From Acanthacorydalis orientalis (taxonomy: Eukaryota; Arthropoda; Insecta; Megaloptera; Corydalidae): a DNA stretch of 64,000 nt. The stretch covers positions 28,445,001-28,509,000 of the forward strand of contig CM068317.1 in the NCBI GenBank assembly GCA_034766995.1, given 5' to 3'. A program made the translations under genes and the position numbers. The first letter of the stretch is position 1. The number at the start of each line of letters is the position of its first letter. Below, in pieces: positions 60,850 to 64,000 of the stretch. The notes under the pieces are model-generated. The model worked only from the letters and a program-made list of their open reading frames with translations. It was not told the origin of the DNA and made no database searches.

Positions 60850-60905
60850 CATATACACACACACATAAGCTAGATTCATTTGTATATTTATAAAAATAAA
60901 ATTTA
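60715..60905. repeat. TA/CA/TG microsatellites with a ~109-bp duplicated unit
   Basis: The sequence CACACATAA-CTAGATTCATTTGTATATTTATAAAAATAAA occurs twice (about 60750-60790 and 60860-60900, differing mainly at one base). Each copy is preceded by a TA-CA tract, and a (TG)n(TA)n block lies between them. Confidence 0.9.
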
Positions 60906-61961
60906 ATTTAATACATCTTCTAAATAAATTCTTGAATACCAAATGACTATATTTATAAAGTGTTTTAAAATAAAATATTAATGTTTGATGAAGTAAAAAA
61001 TATACTCTCGAAGGTTTAAATTTATAAAATATTTGGTAACTTTATAATAGAGTCAAAACGTAACTAAAAATAAATATAGGTTTTATTTATTTTTATTAAA
61101 CGTAAACTTATTCAAAATAATATGTAATTTCAATTTTAAATATTTATATATATTTCGACAAGACATATTATTCTTGAAATTATTATAAAGAAAACAAAAA
61201 ATATTCAACATATGGTTATTTTAAAAATAAAAACAGAATATAGAAAAATATATTTATAAAAGATTGAAATATAAAACTAGAGAGATTTTTTGCAAGAATC
61301 AATCATTTATGATCTGTAACTCGTGCTTTTTTGCTATATTGTTGATGTATTCGTTTTTGCCGTTTTCAAGCTTTTTTTGTAATTTTTTATTGCTTGGTGG
61401 AAGCGCTGGGTAATATACATTTTACTTTGCAAACATTTTAGTTATTTTCAATATATTTCGTTTCAGTATATTTTGTTCATAAGATATATTCAATAGATTC
61501 ATTTAATTAATTTTATCTGTATATTTGGACGGCTTTAAAATAAATTTTATCTTCATGAAATCGAAAAGAATGTGCAGAGATCTGTAATCTAACATTACAT
61601 TACTTTACTATAATCTTTAGTTACATAGCTCTTTCAGTTCAGGTATGAGTGAAACTCTTTTCTTTTCTGATACAAAGCATTTATAAATGTACGATTATTT
61701 AAAACATGTTTATTGTTTTATGTAAAGCTTAAACTACTCGGAGGTAGCGCAGTATAAGTACAAGTAGAGAGAATTGTTATATTGTAGTAGTTATATGTTC
61801 ATTATATATACATTTATATATTTTTTTTAAAAAAGTCAAAGAACTAGCTTCAGGGAATGTTTTTATAACGAACAAATAAATATAATAAAAACACCTTCAT
61901 AGTATATTCATGTTATAAATTGTTTGTGTCTGCATGACTTAATGTTCATTATAACATAACA

Positions 61962-61967
<6 letters not shown>
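60906..61967. other. Unannotated AT-rich stretch with a candidate ratchet site
   Basis: CTCTTTCAGTTCAG at 61629-61642 is followed directly by GTATGAGT, an acceptor-donor fusion. Nothing else recognised. Confidence 0.35.

Positions 61968-62003
<36 letters not shown>
61968..62003. repeat. (TA)n microsatellite
   Basis: Thirty-six bases of alternation. Confidence 0.95.
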
Positions 62004-62006
<3 letters not shown>

Positions 62007-62195
62007 GTAAGGTGTAATTAATTTATATAAAAATTTTTCATTTATCACACAAACCATAAAAACTGATCAAAAATGTTTATTATTCATGATTGCTGATTAT
62101 TTTTAGTGGTATCTTGTTTATTATTAGAGCGCTGTGTTATAGAAAAAAATCAGATGAAGATGTGAAAATCCGAGCTAGAGATTTTTCTTTATTCT

Positions 62196-62315
62196 AGTGC
62201 TCTGAGAATGTTGTCGTCGCCATTGAAATGTATGTAAGCAGCAATCAAATAATTAACAGTTATAGAACATTGTTGATCAGAATTTTTTTTTGTAGTTTGT
62301 GTAATGAGAGAGAAA
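62196..62315 (+). repeat. Dispersed short repeat family, copy D
   Basis: GTGCTCTGAGAATGTTGTCG, CCATTGAAATGTATGTAAGC, AATCAAATAATTAACAGTTA, TTGTTGATCAGAATTTTTTT and GTAGTTTGTGTAATGAGAG follow the same order as in copies A and B, more than 54 kb away. Confidence 0.55.
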
Positions 62316-63359
62316 TTGGAATGGGCACTTACACATTTGAGAATATTTTTTTATATTTGCTAAAATTACTTAAATTTATTTTATATGGAACTTAGGAGAT
62401 TGAAAGCAAGCAAAAATGGTAATTGTCTCATAAAAGATTAGTGAATCAAATCACAGTTTTTGAAAAGTTAAAATACAGTTGTACATTTTCCAATTATCTG
62501 AAATATTATTTATATTTATAATGTTTTTACATTTATATAGAATATAGTTTTTATGTCAGTCGATTGTGTGATTACAATTTTTATCAAGTGTATACCATTA
62601 CTTATCTATTTTTTTAAGTTAAAAATATTTTCCAATTACTACACGAAATGAAAATATGTTTTTATTGTTATATTATAATGGATTTAAAGATGGTTGTTTT
62701 TGAATCAATATTTTACTGTATAATCATGAAAATAGTAAAAATACGATAATAAGTAAAATTCTGTATTATTTTTCAAATTACTCTGGAAAGTGTGATATTT
62801 AATATACATTTTCAGTTTTCAGTTTTCATCGAAATTTCAAATAGTTGTTCTAGTGTTAGAAACTTCAAACAGTTAGTTCAAACAATAAATTGTCAAATTA
62901 TAAAAATTTCAATTAGGCAATTAATTGTTAAGCAATTAGGTGTTAATTGTGGATTGTGCTCGAATAAAACTTACGTAAATGCTTAGTATTATAAGATATC
63001 AGGAGTGTATATCGAACATCAATGAATTATAATCAATACTGAATGTTTTTTACATTAATGTCATCTATTCGGTGTATTTAGATTATCAGTGTTTTAATAA
63101 CAGATGTATTTTATATAAAAATATGGTATACAGTATTAAAAATACACTAAAAACATAACTGTGTAGCATATGGTGGAAAAGTACATTCTCAAATTAAACG
63201 AATACTTTTGGCATAAAACTGAAGTACAAAAGTTTAAGTAGGTAATTTTTATAGGGTTATAAAGTTTATCAATTTGTGAAAATATAATGGTGTTTCATTG
63301 TTGAATTAACAACTAGATACTAGACATTTCGTCGTGCTACTCATGATTTTTTCTTGATA
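62316..63359. other. Unannotated AT-rich stretch
   Basis: Small internal repeats at 62810-62950 (CAGTTTTCAGTTTTCA; CAATTAGG twice). No gene recognised. Confidence 0.5.
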
Positions 63360-63448
63360 TTGAAGAGCCACTTGTTGTTGAATCACTATAGTATCAATTC
63401 TCATGAGGCATCCTGATACCTGAGTGAATCATCTACAAGTAACTCCTC
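63360..63448. ncRNA. Pre-miRNA-like hairpin (candidate)
   Basis: The 89-nt segment folds symmetrically. A lower stem 63360-63366/63442-63448 (6 of 7 paired) is followed by a 2x2 internal loop, a main stem 63369-63386/63422-63439 (15 of 18 paired), a 3x3 internal loop, a perfect upper stem 63390-63395/63413-63418, and a 17-nt terminal loop. Stem length, symmetric mismatches and loop size resemble a metazoan microRNA precursor. The word GTGCTACT occurs on both sides (63334 and 63451), which would instead suggest a small inserted element. No known miRNA seed recognised. Confidence 0.35.
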
Positions 63449-63569
63449 AATGTGCTACTGAAATCAACCCTGAAATTTGTTTTTCTCCTTTCTTAATTTT
63501 AAGATGTATGTGTTTATTTTAGCTTTGTTAAATATAAGTCCTAGATTTGTTTTTCAAATTAACTTATAT

Positions 63570-63570
<1 letters not shown>

Positions 63571-63621
<51 letters not shown>

Positions 63622-63632
63622 GTATGTATATG
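63571..63632. repeat. (TA)n(TATG)n compound microsatellite
   Basis: TA to 63609, then five TATG units. Confidence 0.95.
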
Positions 63633-64000
63633 TTCTATAAAAAAATTGAATAGTGCGAGTGAACAGCCAACTCTGATAATCCATCTGTTATATCAAATTT
63701 CATACATTTTTCTGACTAAACACACATACCTAGAGATTTCCGACTGTACTATCTACGCCCTGAATTGTCATGTTGAAAGAAGTCATGTTTTTCAAGTAAA
63801 AGAATCAATGTTTTGTATGATAATGTTTTCTAATATTGACATTATTTTACCAGTGGTAGATCGATGTCTAAACATTGATATTTCCTCATCGATGTCTGTA
63901 TTTTTAAGACATCAATGAAAAAAAGTCCATATAGTTATTTAAGAAACACTTATACATAACAAATATATTTTATTTAGTTTTGTAAGATTTTATTTAACAG
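63633..64000. other. Unassigned tail of the window
   Basis: An open frame continues from the microsatellite to TGA 63916-63918. Its post-repeat part (LISYIFLTKHTYLEISDCTI and onward) is more balanced in composition but has no domain or splice evidence. I leave it unassigned. Confidence 0.25.

Noticed and set aside
63547..63918. 123-codon plus-strand open frame
   Set aside because: The first third is a microsatellite translation. The remainder has no recognised domain or splice signals. Left as unassigned.

Overview
The window is a gene-poor, extremely AT-rich stretch of a metazoan nuclear genome. I put GC in the mid-to-upper 20s of percent by eye. The evidence for an animal chromosome is the long perfect (TA)n arrays, several of them compounded with CA/TG, CT/GA, TATG or GATA, spread over the whole 64 kb. 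Decayed mariner-superfamily, hAT-like and piggyBac-like DNA transposons, and spliceosomal acceptor-like signals, point the same way. There is no bacterial gene organisation, operon or ribosome-binding site. Compound TA/TG/TATG microsatellites with mariner relics are common in molluscs such as cephalopods, but nothing here fixes the taxon, and I saw no abundant cephalopod SINE.

Layout. 1-641: left-truncated, minus-strand transposase relic of a Tc1/mariner-superfamily element, ending beside a (TA)n array. 0.65-7.2 kb: AT-rich intergenic or intronic DNA with microsatellites, a strong 55-nt hairpin (903-957), a 48-bp near-perfect palindrome (5723-5770) and the first copy of a four-copy short repeat. 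7.2-8.0 kb: a MITE-like element with long inverted repeats, then two more copies of that repeat. 11.1-12.5 kb: an inverted-repeat region built on GTCTG/CAGAC, then a clear hAT-type MITE with 8-bp target-site duplications. 15.3 and 17.7-18.2 kb: two GC-richer islands, one with an unassigned open frame. 21.5-21.8 kb: minus-strand mariner helix-turn-helix relic. 28.7-29.0 kb: the best host-gene candidate, a plus-strand cysteine-rich terminal exon preceded by a textbook splice acceptor. 30.27-30.51 kb: a piggyBac-type MITE flanked by TTAA. 35.2, 45.8 and 59.9 kb: three internally deleted mariner copies (508-566 bp) with TA duplications, each keeping only the DNA-binding part of the transposase. 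40.44-40.82 kb: an isolated CpG-dense island. 43.73-44.04 kb: another TA-flanked MITE. 50.3-50.6 kb: minus-strand relic of a mariner catalytic domain. 63.36-63.45 kb: a pre-miRNA-like hairpin.

No complete protein-coding gene is visible. The simplest reading is a long intron or intergenic desert that has collected DNA transposons and TA microsatellites, with one exon of a secreted-type cysteine-rich protein on the plus strand. At least three pyrimidine-tract-CAG|GT junctions could be recursive splice (ratchet) points if the region is one giant intron. I did not find a convincing new multi-gene system. The most interesting items are the cysteine-rich exon, the shared-breakpoint mariner derivatives, the hairpin loci and the unclassified four-copy repeat.
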